Assembly: GCA_028285205.1 (NCBI GenBank)
Contig: JANQQA010000063.1
Location: 1-35,039 of the forward strand
Length of the DNA stretch: 35,039 nt
Source of the DNA: Bythopirellula sp.
Lineage (GTDB): Bacteria > Planctomycetota > Planctomycetia > Pirellulales > Lacipirellulaceae
Direction of reading: 5' to 3'
The notes beneath the pieces were generated by a model. The model did no database searches and was not told the origin of the DNA. It worked only from the letters and a program-made list of their open reading frames with translations. The position numbers were made by a program, and so were the translations under genes. How positions within the stretch are numbered: position 1 is the first letter of the stretch; each line of letters begins with the position of its first letter. Of this stretch, positions 25,306-34,405 are shown piece after piece.

Positions 25306-26769
25306 ATGTCCTACACCACAGTCGTCGGCCTGGAAGTCCACGTGCAGCTCGCTACGCAGAGCAAGCTGTTTTGCCGATGCAGTACGCAGTTTGGCGCCGA
25401 GCCTAACACCCAGACATGCCCGGTCTGCATTGGCATGCCGGGAAGTCTGCCGGTGATGAATCGCGAGGCTTATCAACTCGCTCTGAAAACCTCGGTTGCG
25501 ATTAACTGCGAGATACCCGCGTTTACCAAGTGGGACCGCAAGCAGTACTTTTACCCGGACCTACCCAAAGGCTATCAGATCAGCCAATTCGATCTGCCGA
25601 TGTCGGAGCACGGCTGGCTAGAAATCAGCGACCCAAAGGACCGTTTTGAGCCCAAACGCGTCCGAATTCTGCGTGCCCACCTCGAAGACGATGCGGGCAA
25701 GAGCGTTCACGACGAGGTCCATGGACGTGCCGATAGCGAAATTGATCTCAACCGAACCGGAACGCCGCTGCTGGAAATCGTCTCCGAGCCCGACATGCGT
25801 AGCGCTGCGGAAGCGAAGGCCTACATGCAAGAGCTACGGCTGTTGCTAACGCATATCGGCGTCTCTGATTGCAATATGCAAGAAGGCAGTATGCGTTGCG
25901 ATGCCAACGTAAACCTGCACATCGACACGCCCGACGGCAAAGCGGCCACGCCGATCGTCGAAATCAAGAACATGAACAGCTTCCGTGCCGTCGAGCGCGC
26001 GATTGAATATGAGGCCGGACGACAGTACCGCGTCTGGCAAGAAACCAAACAGCAGATGGGCGACGTGCCCAAGCAGACGCGCGGCTGGGATGACGCTGCC
26101 GGCAAGACGCTCGGTCAGCGCAGCAAAGAAGAATCGAGCGACTATCGGTACTTCCCCGACCCCGATCTAGTGCCAGTGCTAAGCACTCCGGAGGAAGTGG
26201 AAGCGGTCCGCGCATCGCTGGGAGATCTACCGGCGGACATCCGCCGCCAGCTTGCCGACGATCACGGATTGTCCTCGTACGACGCCGACGTGCTGGTGAA
26301 TCAAGGTCGCGAAGTCCTCGCCTATTTTTTCAATGCAGCCGAAAAGAGTGGCGACTACAAAGCTGCCTGCAACTGGGTGACCCAAGACATCCAGCGTGTT
26401 CTCAAGGAACAAGAACAGTCCATCGACGAGTTCAGTATCAGCGCCGATCAGCTGGCCGATCTCATTTCCGCGATTGGCGATAACCGGCTGCCGAAGTCTC
26501 GCAGCAAAGATGCGTTCGAACTGATGCTCACCAATGAGATCGACGTCGCTGCGGCCATTGAAAAGCTCGGCATCGAGCAAGTCGATGAGTCGGCGCTGGT
26601 CACGCTCTGCCAAGAACTGCTTGATGCTAACCCGAAGATCGTCGCGGATGTAAAAGGTGGCAAGCAGCAAGCCATCGGCGCCCTGATTGGACAAGCGAAG
26701 AAAAAGAACTCAAACGTCGATCCCGGACAGGTCCGCAAGATGTGCCTGGAACTGGTGGAAAAGATGTGA
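25306..26769 (+). CDS. gatB: Asp-tRNA(Asn)/Glu-tRNA(Gln) amidotransferase subunit B
   Basis: This 487-residue subunit binds the misacylated tRNA, phosphorylates the Glu or Asp side chain with ATP and transfers ammonia from GatA. The N-terminus reads MSYTTVVGLEVHVQLATQSK and continues to a four-Cys zinc site (C23, C25, C38, C41: FCRCS and CPVC). Next come GMPGSLPVMN, FYPDLPKGYQISQFD and HLEDDAGKS of the cradle domain, then the helical and YqeY-like tail domain (about 330-487). I chose the ATG at 25306 because the conserved core begins there; the frame is open far upstream but overlaps gatA. No Shine-Dalgarno site is visible before it, only the right arm of the spacer repeat. Confidence 0.97.
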   Translation: MSYTTVVGLEVHVQLATQSKLFCRCSTQFGAEPNTQTCPVCIGMPGSLPVMNREAYQLALKTSVAINCEIPAFTKWDRKQYFYPDLPKGYQISQFDLPMSEHGWLEISDPKDRFEPKRVRILRAHLEDDAGKSVHDEVHGRADSEIDLNRTGTPLLEIVSEPDMRSAAEAKAYMQELRLLLTHIGVSDCNMQEGSMRCDANVNLHIDTPDGKAATPIVEIKNMNSFRAVERAIEYEAGRQYRVWQETKQQMGDVPKQTRGWDDAAGKTLGQRSKEESSDYRYFPDPDLVPVLSTPEEVEAVRASLGDLPADIRRQLADDHGLSSYDADVLVNQGREVLAYFFNAAEKSGDYKAACNWVTQDIQRVLKEQEQSIDEFSISADQLADLISAIGDNRLPKSRSKDAFELMLTNEIDVAAAIEKLGIEQVDESALVTLCQELLDANPKIVADVKGGKQQAIGALIGQAKKKNSNVDPGQVRKMCLELVEKM

Positions 26770-26861
26770 GCAACTGCTCGCCGGGCTCTGTCGCTGAATA
26801 CCAGCACGCCACAGGGCATTCAACCAACTAGCAGACGACTTCGATTCGTCGCCTTTTCATC

Positions 26862-27653
26862 ATGCCCGCCCGGCCCATCATCACGCTGACCACGGACTTC
26901 GGGCAGGGAAGCGCCTACGTAGCCGAAATGAAGGGTGCAATTCTGTCGATCAACCGCCAAGTACAGCTGGTCGACATCACCCATTCGGTGCGCCCGCAGG
27001 AAATCCGCGAAGGTGCTCAAGTTTTGGCCCAGGCGACGCCCACGTTTCCAAGCGATGCGATTCATGTCGCGGTGATTGATCCGGGAGTGGGGACCAATCG
27101 GGACATTGTCTACGCGGAATTCCCCTGGGGCAGGTACATCTGTCCCGATAACGGGCTACTGGATCGGTTGGCGTCGCGAGCTGAGGCCACTATGATGGTC
27201 ACAGTTACGGCGGAACGGTTTTTCCGGCATCCGGTTGCCCCCACATTTCACGGGCGCGACATCATGGGACCGGTGGCCGCACACCTCAGCCTGGGCGTCG
27301 ACCCAGCGGCACTGGGCCCGTCGCACGCGACACTCAAGCGGTTGGATTGGCCTGGAGCAATTAAGTTGGCGAACAGGATCACAGGCGAAATTGTCTCGGT
27401 CGACTCGTTCGGCAATCTCGTGACGAACATCACGCGCGAGATGCTGGCCGGCGTACCCACCGACGATTCTGTTGCGATTCGCTGTGATGAGCACGAGACG
27501 CGTAGCATCTTTACCACCTACGCCGATCAACCGCCGATGACGCTAGTAGCGTTAATTGGATCGAACGATCAACTCGAAATCGCCATCGTCGACGACAGCG
27601 CGAAGATCATGCTTGGCGTCGATGTCGGTACCCCGGTCGAGGTTTCTTGGTAA
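26862..27653 (+). CDS. SAM hydrolase/SAM-dependent halogenase family protein (DUF62)
   Basis: This 263-residue protein belongs to the S-adenosyl-L-methionine hydroxide adenosyltransferase family, which splits SAM into adenosine and methionine using water. Motifs present are ITLTTDFGQGSAYVAEMKG, VDITHSVRPQEI, AVIDPGVGTNRD, FHGRDIMGPVAAHL, and VDSFGNLVTNI in the C-terminal beta domain. No chloride- or fluoride-specific loop could be recognised, so a hydrolase is the default. A GACGA/TCGTC hairpin (26834-26850) sits just before the start. The stop codon TAA overlaps the bioA start as TAATG, implying translational coupling. The gene follows gatB after 92 bases. Confidence 0.9.
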   Translation: MPARPIITLTTDFGQGSAYVAEMKGAILSINRQVQLVDITHSVRPQEIREGAQVLAQATPTFPSDAIHVAVIDPGVGTNRDIVYAEFPWGRYICPDNGLLDRLASRAEATMMVTVTAERFFRHPVAPTFHGRDIMGPVAAHLSLGVDPAALGPSHATLKRLDWPGAIKLANRITGEIVSVDSFGNLVTNITREMLAGVPTDDSVAIRCDEHETRSIFTTYADQPPMTLVALIGSNDQLEIAIVDDSAKIMLGVDVGTPVEVSW

Positions 27654-29026
27654 TGCCGACCAGCGACGAAATTACGCACTGGGATCAGCACCACTTTTGG
27701 CACGCGTTCACGCAAATGGACGAGTACGAATCGCTCGTCATCGACCGAGCGGAGGGCGTCTGGCTCTACGACATCGAAGGCCAACGCTACCTCGACGGCG
27801 TCAGCAGCATGTGGTGCAATCTTCTGGGGCACGGCCACCCGCGCATCAGCCAAGCAATTCGCGAACAGCTCGATCGGGTAGCACATAGCACCTCGCTGGG
27901 TATGGGGAGCCGACCTGCTGCAACGCTCGCCAAGCGACTGGCCGAGATCACGCCCGGCGACCTGCAACACGTGTTCTTCGGGAGTGACGGTTCGTCGGTC
28001 ACTGAAGTCGCGCTGAAGATGGCATTTCAGTACTGGCTGCAGTGCGAGGAGCCTCGTCCCCAGAAGACGAAATACCTCGCGCTGGGCGAAGCCTATCACG
28101 GCGACACGCTCGGATCTGCCAGCGTCGGCGGCATCGCTCGGTTCCACGAAATCTTCGAACCACTCCTGTTCGATGTCATTCGCCTCGACGCTCCTGACCC
28201 GCGATCGCTTCCCGAAGACGTTTCCGGGTCCCAGGCAACCGACTACTTCCTCGGTCAGCTTGAAGCGGTCCTCGCGGAGCATCACCATCAAATCGCCGCC
28301 TTCGTGCTTGAGCCCCTGATTCAAGCGGCCGCCGGCATGATCTTCCACCCGGCCGGCTACTTGCGTGGTGCGCGCGAGCTGACGAAAAAGTACGACGTGC
28401 TTCTGATCACCGACGAAATCGTCACCGGCTTCGGTCGCACCGGACGGATGTTCGCCTGCGAACACGAAGAAGTGGTCCCCGACATCATGTGCCTGGGCAA
28501 GAGTATCACCGGTGGCTACCTGCCGCTTTCCGCGGCGGTGACGCATCCCGAGATCTACAATGCCTTCCTGGGTGATGCGGCGAGTGGACGCTCATTTCTG
28601 CATGGGCACACGTACGGAGGAAACCAACTGGCAGCGGCAGCGGCATTGGCGACGATCGATCTGCTCGAAGAGGACCAAGTCGTCCAGCGCATCGATGAGC
28701 GTGCAGGGCAGCTGACGAAATGGCTCGCCCGCCTGGCAGCACATCGCCACGTCGGCGAAACACGACAACGAGGTATGATAGCGGCGGTCGAGCTGACGGC
28801 ATCACCGCAGCGCCACGAGCCCTATCCTACTGAGCTCCGCGTAGCTGCCCGTATATGTCGCGAGGCACTTCGACGCGAAGTCTGGATTCGCCCGCTCCGC
28901 GATACCCTGGTAATCATGCCGCCGCTGTCGATAACCGCCGAAGAGCTTGATATCTTGGGCGAAGCCCTGCTCGACAGCATCGAGACCGTCACCACCGAGT
29001 TGGCTGGCACACCTGCCAGATCGTGA
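27653..29026 (+). CDS. bioA: adenosylmethionine-8-amino-7-oxononanoate aminotransferase
   Basis: This 457-residue class III, PLP-dependent aminotransferase makes 7,8-diaminopelargonate in biotin synthesis, with SAM as amino donor. BioA features are [13 protein letters not shown] near the N-terminus, [18 protein letters not shown] (substrate-gating Trp/Tyr region), [19 protein letters not shown] (PLP phosphate), [21 protein letters not shown], and the PLP Lys283 in [15 protein letters not shown] chose ATG at 27653, which overlaps the previous gene's stop; a TTG two codons earlier is less likely. No other biotin genes are in the window. The downstream amidotransferase overlaps by four bases (GTGA). 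Confidence 0.94.
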   Translation: MPTSDEITHWDQHHFWHAFTQMDEYESLVIDRAEGVWLYDIEGQRYLDGVSSMWCNLLGHGHPRISQAIREQLDRVAHSTSLGMGSRPAATLAKRLAEITPGDLQHVFFGSDGSSVTEVALKMAFQYWLQCEEPRPQKTKYLALGEAYHGDTLGSASVGGIARFHEIFEPLLFDVIRLDAPDPRSLPEDVSGSQATDYFLGQLEAVLAEHHHQIAAFVLEPLIQAAAGMIFHPAGYLRGARELTKKYDVLLITDEIVTGFGRTGRMFACEHEEVVPDIMCLGKSITGGYLPLSAAVTHPEIYNAFLGDAASGRSFLHGHTYGGNQLAAAAALATIDLLEEDQVVQRIDERAGQLTKWLARLAAHRHVGETRQRGMIAAVELTASPQRHEPYPTELRVAARICREALRREVWIRPLRDTLVIMPPLSITAEELDILGEALLDSIETVTTELAGTPARS

Positions 29027-29781
29027 GCACAGTCGCCTCCATGGCAGACCTCAAATACCTTCTGCTGCAAATCCGCGACGCTGACGACCCAATTCGTCCG
29101 CAGGAGATCGTCAGCTTCGCGCGTGCGCTTGGGTGCTCAGAGGCCGATATCTCAGCACTCGACCTCCTTGAGGAGCGCCTCACCGCCGCGAGATTGGATG
29201 CCGTCGACGCGGTTCTGATTGGCGGAAGCGGAAACTACTCGGCGGCGGGACAAAGCGAGTGGTTGGAGGGTGTAATGTCTGATCTCAGGCAGCTGCATGC
29301 TCAGCGGAAACCGACCTTCGCCTCCTGCTGGGGCTTCCAGGCCCTGGGCAGAGCGCTGGGAGGTCGATGTATTCATGACCCGCAGCACGCCGAGCTAGGC
29401 ACGATCGACCTGACACTCACCGATGACGGGAAAACGGATCCACTGTTTGGCAAGCTTGACGATCCGTTTTCCGGACTGGCGGGTCACGAAGATCATGTCG
29501 TTGAGCTGCCAGCCGAGGCGATACTGCTCGCCTCGTCCGACACCGTGACCAATCAGGCCTTCAAGTTCCCAGATACTCTGATTTACTGCACGCAGTTTCA
29601 CCCCGAACTGGAATTGCCCGCGTTTCTGCAGCGCATCGATGCGTATCCGCAATACGTCGAGAGAATCGCCGGTACAACTTTCGAGAATTTCTCGGATAGT
29701 TGCCAAGATACGCCTCAGTCTCGGCAGCTACTGCATGGATTCGCAGAACTGGTGGCCGAACATCGTCGGGCAATAGACTAG
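29023..29781 (+). CDS. class I glutamine amidotransferase (GuaA-like glutaminase domain)
   Basis: This 252-residue stand-alone amidotransferase is of the type 1 GATase class. The nucleophile Cys102 lies in FASCWGFQALGRALGG, and the His193/Glu195 pair is in CTQFHPELELP, so the triad is complete. The N-terminal region has the DAVLIGGSGNYS strand-loop typical of class I. No synthetase domain is fused, and the substrate or partner is unknown; such stand-alone members include gamma-glutamyl hydrolases of polyamines or folates. The GTG at 29023 overlaps the bioA stop by 4 bases; the ATG at 29041 is the alternative start. It is convergent with the coiled-coil gene, 11 bases apart. Confidence 0.88.
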   Translation: MSTVASMADLKYLLLQIRDADDPIRPQEIVSFARALGCSEADISALDLLEERLTAARLDAVDAVLIGGSGNYSAAGQSEWLEGVMSDLRQLHAQRKPTFASCWGFQALGRALGGRCIHDPQHAELGTIDLTLTDDGKTDPLFGKLDDPFSGLAGHEDHVVELPAEAILLASSDTVTNQAFKFPDTLIYCTQFHPELELPAFLQRIDAYPQYVERIAGTTFENFSDSCQDTPQSRQLLHGFAELVAEHRRAID

Positions 29782-29792
29782 CGATCAGCCGA

Positions 29793-31196
29793 CTAATACG
29801 TTGGCTGCGGCTTTCGTGGACGGAACAGATCTTTACTACTATTGAGCTGTCGTGGTTTGTAGTCACGTGTCGGGCTGGGGGGGAAATCTTCGCTACGCGC
29901 ATCCGCGCCGTACCGGACGGGCCGATGCTCGGCACGCCACCCCATGACGTTCAAGAAATCGTCCAACGAGATGACCTCGATATTCAGCGTGTCCGCCTTG
30001 CCACTCATGAGCTGATACGAGTCGCGAGCAGCAGACGCTGGCCCGATTTCATTTTCGGGGAACTTGCCCAGAATCAGATAACGGGTATCAACGGTCATCT
30101 CACCTTCGATGCCACCCTCGCCATCAGGCGTAGCGTCGACTTTGCCGCCATTTACCCTCACAATCTGCTTGAGTTGCTTGAGATCGTCGGTGCCATTACC
30201 GTCCAGATCGACGACTCCGGTGACTGCAAACCCAATCTGCCGCCCACGGCTCCAGACCTGGCTGTACACCTTATCACCGACCATCAGCGGCCGGGTGGCA
30301 AGATCGTCGGTGATACGAGCTTCCGCCATGTTCGCGCCCAGCAAGCGGACGACCTCGATCGCACCCTTCGTGACGGCAGCGTTCACGTCATTTGCGTCTC
30401 CGCTGTACACGCTAAAAGTCACCTGCGGACGAAGATGGTCGGACTCACCAATGTTAATCCAGACCTTTCCTTCGCGTTGGTTGACCCAGGAGATGAGCCC
30501 ATCTTCAGGCTGTGCAAACGGATCTGGTGGAAAGGTATTGATCTTGTAAATTTCAATCACACGTTCGAGGTCCGTAATCTTCGTCATCAGGTCTTCCCGC
30601 GCCTGGTTGTGGTCGGCGACCATCTTATCTAATTCGTCACGCTTGGCGGCCAGCTGAGCGGCGATCTCGGCCTTCTCGCTGTCGCTCTTCTCACGGTCTT
30701 TGTCGAACTTGATCCGCAGACCTTCCTTGTCTTCGATCGCTTTGTTGGCTTTGCTTTCGAATTCTGCAATCTGGGCGTTCTTTTGCTTTTCCACCTCGAG
30801 AAGCTGGGCCTGCAGGGTCTTTGCCTGCGCCTTCGCGTCCGCCTCGCTCTGAGCAAGCTTGCGGTTTTCTTCAAAGATATTCTCTAAGATCTTGCGGTAG
30901 GAAGGATTTTCGAAGGTGCCTCCCCAACGCGTCATGTCATCTTCAAATGTCTTGGTCAGGTCCTGGAAGGTATCGGCTTCGGCGTAGCCAATCCAAGTCT
31001 TGTAGTCGGTTGCTTCATTGTTCTTTTCGTTGGCGGTCTTGCGTGCGGCGTCTTCACTTTCTTTGGCATTGGCGGCCTGAGCTCTCGCTGTCTTGCGCGC
31101 GTTGTTGACCATGAACAAGCCAACACTCAAGCAGAGCGAAACCAAGGCCAAAACGATGATAAAGATCTGCATCGTTTGATTGTCGCGAGAAGCCAT
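29793..31196 (-). CDS. membrane-anchored coiled-coil protein of unknown function
   Basis: This 467-residue protein starts MASRDNQTMQIFIIVLALVS, with one transmembrane helix at about 8-30. A long Ala/Lys/Glu-rich coiled coil follows (roughly 30-240), including NNARKTARAQAANAKESEDA. A globular C-terminal part opens near FPPDPFAQPEDGLISWVNQR, continues with a beta-rich segment and contains DLDGNGTDDLKQLKQIVRVN, and ends in a basic, Pro-rich tail (SPTRDYKPRQLN). No family was recognised. I chose the ATG at 31194-31196; 28 further residues upstream in frame are not signal-like. The upstream neighbour polA is divergent. Confidence 0.75.
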   Translation of the reverse strand: MASRDNQTMQIFIIVLALVSLCLSVGLFMVNNARKTARAQAANAKESEDAARKTANEKNNEATDYKTWIGYAEADTFQDLTKTFEDDMTRWGGTFENPSYRKILENIFEENRKLAQSEADAKAQAKTLQAQLLEVEKQKNAQIAEFESKANKAIEDKEGLRIKFDKDREKSDSEKAEIAAQLAAKRDELDKMVADHNQAREDLMTKITDLERVIEIYKINTFPPDPFAQPEDGLISWVNQREGKVWINIGESDHLRPQVTFSVYSGDANDVNAAVTKGAIEVVRLLGANMAEARITDDLATRPLMVGDKVYSQVWSRGRQIGFAVTGVVDLDGNGTDDLKQLKQIVRVNGGKVDATPDGEGGIEGEMTVDTRYLILGKFPENEIGPASAARDSYQLMSGKADTLNIEVISLDDFLNVMGWRAEHRPVRYGADARSEDFPPSPTRDYKPRQLNSSKDLFRPRKPQPTY

Positions 31197-31551
31197 AATC
31201 GTTACCGCTGTTCTGTTTCCGGAAAGGAGAAGATGCTCAGAGCCAACTAGTGTAGCAGCTGCGAGCACCGATTTACACAAGCAGATCGTGTGCCGAGGCC
31301 CCCTGATGCTAGGGGTGACCAGACCCTGGGCGTGACCAGCCCGTGACCGTACAATCGCTGTAAGTTGAGCTTAATTACGGGATTAGGGAGTGTCAACAAA
31401 TCGACGCCAGGCCGCAGTTTGGCGGATCTGTCGACACAAGTTGGTGTGCTTTTCGCAACTGTCGATTAATCACGGCAACACCCCAAAAACCGCCACAAAG
31501 ATCGTCTCGACGGCTGACTGAACACCGATAACATCTGCAGACGCCCATTCC
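31197..31551. promoter_or_regulatory. divergent intergenic region upstream of polA
   Basis: This 355-base spacer carries GTGACCAG twice and GTGACCG once (31315-31348), and two TGT-N2-ACA sites 38 bases apart (TGTCAACA at 31391-31398; the perfect palindrome TGTCGACA at 31429-31436). These could be operator sites for the coiled-coil gene or polA, but no regulator is implied by the sequence. Confidence 0.35.
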
Positions 31552-34404
31552 ATGCCCTCATCACCGCGCCAAACGTCATTACCCGGCATGGAACTAGACG
31601 AGGTCGTCACAGACGAAGTCGCAATCGACACGGCTTCGCCGCCAGACTCCGACTCTCCCGTCGACATCAGCGGCTGGACCATCTGCGCTGTCGACGCTTT
31701 TTCGCTCATCTTCCAGGTGTTTCACGCTATGCCGGAGATGACCAGCCCCGCCGGCGAGCCGGTCAACGCAGTCTACGGCTTCGTCCGCGACATGCTTCAA
31801 CTCATCGAGAGTCGTTGTCCCGACGCCCTGCTGTGCGCGTTCGATCTGCCAGGTCCGACGTTTCGCGACGAGCTCTACGAGGACTACAAAGCGGGCCGTG
31901 ACGAGATGCCAGAAGAACTCGCCTCGCAACTCCCCAAAATTCGCGAGGTCGTCGAGGCGCTGGGCATCCCGGTGTTGGCGAGCCCAGGTTTCGAGGCGGA
32001 TGACGTACTCGCCACCGTCGCGCAGTTGTGTGACGAAAACTCAGCCAACTGCCTGCTCGTCTCTGGCGACAAAGACTGCCGGCAGCTGATTTCCGATCGG
32101 GTATCGATCCTGAATATTCGCAAGGACCTGGTTTACGACGCGGACGCGTTAATGGCCGATTGGGGCATTCGGCCCGACCAAGTTGTCGACTTTCAAGCGT
32201 TGGTCGGAGACAAGGTCGACAACGTCCCCGGCGTTCCGCTCATTGGCCCTAAGATTGCCCAGCAGTTGATTGAGACCTACGGCACGCTCGAAAACGTGCT
32301 GGATCGCGCCGAGGAAGTGAAGGGTGCCAAGCGAAAGCAAAATCTGATCGACTATCGCGAGCAGGCGCTGCTTTCCAAGCAACTCGTCCGGCTCGATCGA
32401 CAGGTACCGGTAACTCCCGATTGGGCCGCTTGTCGCGTGGGTGCCATTGATCGTGAACGACTCGGCGAGTTGTTCCAGGACTTTGGCTTTCGCTCGCTCG
32501 CCCAGCGCGCGTTTAAACTCGACGGGCCGGCCAACACGGTCAGCCAAGTCCAGCGTCCTGAGGCGAAGTATCACCTGGTCAATTCGGCCGAAAAACTTGA
32601 TGAACTGGTCGCGACGCTTGAGACCCAGCAGCTAATTTCCATCGATACCGAGACCACCGACATCAACCCGCGCGCCGCGGAAATCGTCGGCTACGCCCTT
32701 GCTTACCGGGCGGGGGAGGGACATTACGTAGCGGTGCGCGGACCCGTGGCGAACCAAGTCATCGATCCGGCTATCGCTGCTGACCGATTGCGCCCCATTC
32801 TCGAGGACGCCAACATCGCAAAAATTGGCCAAAACCTGAAGTACGACCAAGTTGTGCTCCGCTCCGCAGGTATCATGCTCGCTGGTATTGAATTCGATAC
32901 GATGGTTGCCAGCTATCTGCTCGACGCGGGTGAACGAAGCCACAACCTGGACCATCTGTCCAGCCGCTACCTCGATCACACTACCACTAAGATCGAAACG
33001 CTGATCGGCACAGGCAAGCACCAGAAACGCATGGACGAGGTGCCCATTGCCGACGTCGCACCGTATGCGGGCGAAGATGCCGACCTTCCGTTGCAGTTGC
33101 AGCCGATCCTGGCGGCGAGACTCGAGCAGGACAAACTCGATAAGCTCAACACCGAGGTCGAGATCCCATTGCTCACGGTCCTTAGCGAGATGGAATTCCT
33201 AGGCATCCGCGTCGATACCGAGCGCCTGGCGGATCTGAGCGAACAATACACCAAGCACCTACATGAGCTCTCGATCGAGATCGAAGAGATGGCGGGCCAC
33301 CCGCTCAACATCGGCTCACCCAAACAATTGGCTCAACTCTTGTTCGAAGAACTGGGCCTCCCGGTTGTCAAAAAAACCAAGACCGGCGCCAGCACCGACG
33401 CCAGCGTTTTGGAAGAGCTGGCACCGATGCATCCACTGCCTGCCAAGATCGTCGAACACCGACAGTACTCCAAGCTCCTGAGCACCTACGTCAACGCATT
33501 GCCAGAGTTGGTTCACCCGGAAACCGGCCGCGTCCACACGTCGTTCAATCAAGTGGTCGCCGCGACGGGACGCCTCAGTTCCAACAATCCCAACCTCCAG
33601 AACATCCCCATCCGCACATCGGCCGGACGAGAAATTCGGTCGGCATTTCGAGCGGGCCCCGACGGCTGGCGGTTGTTGGCCGCCGACTACTCGCAAATCG
33701 AGCTGCGCGTACTTGCCCACTTCACAGACGACCCCACCCTCTGCCAGGCGTTTGCCAATGACGAGGATATCCACACGATGGTCGCCAGCCAGGTTGAAGG
33801 CATCGAAATGGAGCAGGTCGACTCCGCCATGCGCCGCCGCGCTAAAGCGGTAAACTTCGGCATCATTTACGGGCAGAGTCCATTTGGCCTGGCAAAATCG
33901 TTGGGAATTGAGCAAGCCGAAGCCGCCGAATTCATCGAAACCTATTTCGCTCGCTACCCCGGTGTGCTGGACTTTTTCACACGAACGCTCAACGATTGTC
34001 GCGCGCAGGGCTACGTGACGACGCTTTTGGGACGTCGCCGCGCCGTGCAAGGCGTTCGTCCGGTACCTGATGAGTTTCGAGAACCGAGGACCGGTGCGCT
34101 GCGGCAGCTCAATCTGCCCGAACGGACCGCCGTCAACACGGTGATCCAGGGCTCAGCTGCCGATCTGATTAAGCTCGCGATGCTCGGTGTGCATCGCCGT
34201 CTGAAACAATCATCTTTATCAGCTGCAATGCTGCTGCAAATTCATGACGAACTCGTGTTTGAAGTGCCGCCCGGCGAGGTTGATGAATTGGCAAACCTCG
34301 TGATCGAGGAAATGGCCAATGTCGCCGAGTTGAAAGTCCCGCTGAAAGTCGACGTTAAGCACGGCGACAATTGGGCGGATTGCGAGCCGTGGCAGGAATC
34401 CTGA
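31552..34404 (+). CDS. polA: DNA polymerase I
   Basis: This 950-residue repair and Okazaki-fragment polymerase has all three activities. A Ser/Asp-rich N-terminal extension of about 44 residues precedes the 5'-3' exonuclease domain (about 44-330: ICAVDAFSLIFQVFHAMP, FEADDVLATV, SGDKDCRQL, ALVGDKVDNVPGVPLIGPKI). The 3'-5' exonuclease (about 345-525) keeps its acidic residues in ISIDTETTDI, IGQNLKYDQVV and YAGEDADLPLQL, so proofreading should be active. The polymerase domain shows motif A (DYSQIELRVLAHF), motif B (RRRAKAVNFGIIYGQSPFG) and motif C (LQIHDELVFEVPP). Methionines at residues 1 and 13 are both possible starts. coaE begins one base after the stop codon. Confidence 0.97.
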   Translation: MPSSPRQTSLPGMELDEVVTDEVAIDTASPPDSDSPVDISGWTICAVDAFSLIFQVFHAMPEMTSPAGEPVNAVYGFVRDMLQLIESRCPDALLCAFDLPGPTFRDELYEDYKAGRDEMPEELASQLPKIREVVEALGIPVLASPGFEADDVLATVAQLCDENSANCLLVSGDKDCRQLISDRVSILNIRKDLVYDADALMADWGIRPDQVVDFQALVGDKVDNVPGVPLIGPKIAQQLIETYGTLENVLDRAEEVKGAKRKQNLIDYREQALLSKQLVRLDRQVPVTPDWAACRVGAIDRERLGELFQDFGFRSLAQRAFKLDGPANTVSQVQRPEAKYHLVNSAEKLDELVATLETQQLISIDTETTDINPRAAEIVGYALAYRAGEGHYVAVRGPVANQVIDPAIAADRLRPILEDANIAKIGQNLKYDQVVLRSAGIMLAGIEFDTMVASYLLDAGERSHNLDHLSSRYLDHTTTKIETLIGTGKHQKRMDEVPIADVAPYAGEDADLPLQLQPILAARLEQDKLDKLNTEVEIPLLTVLSEMEFLGIRVDTERLADLSEQYTKHLHELSIEIEEMAGHPLNIGSPKQLAQLLFEELGLPVVKKTKTGASTDASVLEELAPMHPLPAKIVEHRQYSKLLSTYVNALPELVHPETGRVHTSFNQVVAATGRLSSNNPNLQNIPIRTSAGREIRSAFRAGPDGWRLLAADYSQIELRVLAHFTDDPTLCQAFANDEDIHTMVASQVEGIEMEQVDSAMRRRAKAVNFGIIYGQSPFGLAKSLGIEQAEAAEFIETYFARYPGVLDFFTRTLNDCRAQGYVTTLLGRRRAVQGVRPVPDEFREPRTGALRQLNLPERTAVNTVIQGSAADLIKLAMLGVHRRLKQSSLSAAMLLQIHDELVFEVPPGEVDELANLVIEEMANVAELKVPLKVDVKHGDNWADCEPWQES

Positions 34405-34405
34405 G

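Noticed and set aside
27569..28546. 325-codon minus-strand frame opposite bioA
   Set aside because: Antisense to conserved bioA and to the end of the SAM hydrolase gene; no motif.
29700..30632. 310-codon plus-strand frame opposite the coiled-coil gene
   Set aside because: It overlaps the end of the amidotransferase gene and the coding strand of a coiled-coil protein; no ribosome binding site or recognisable sequence.
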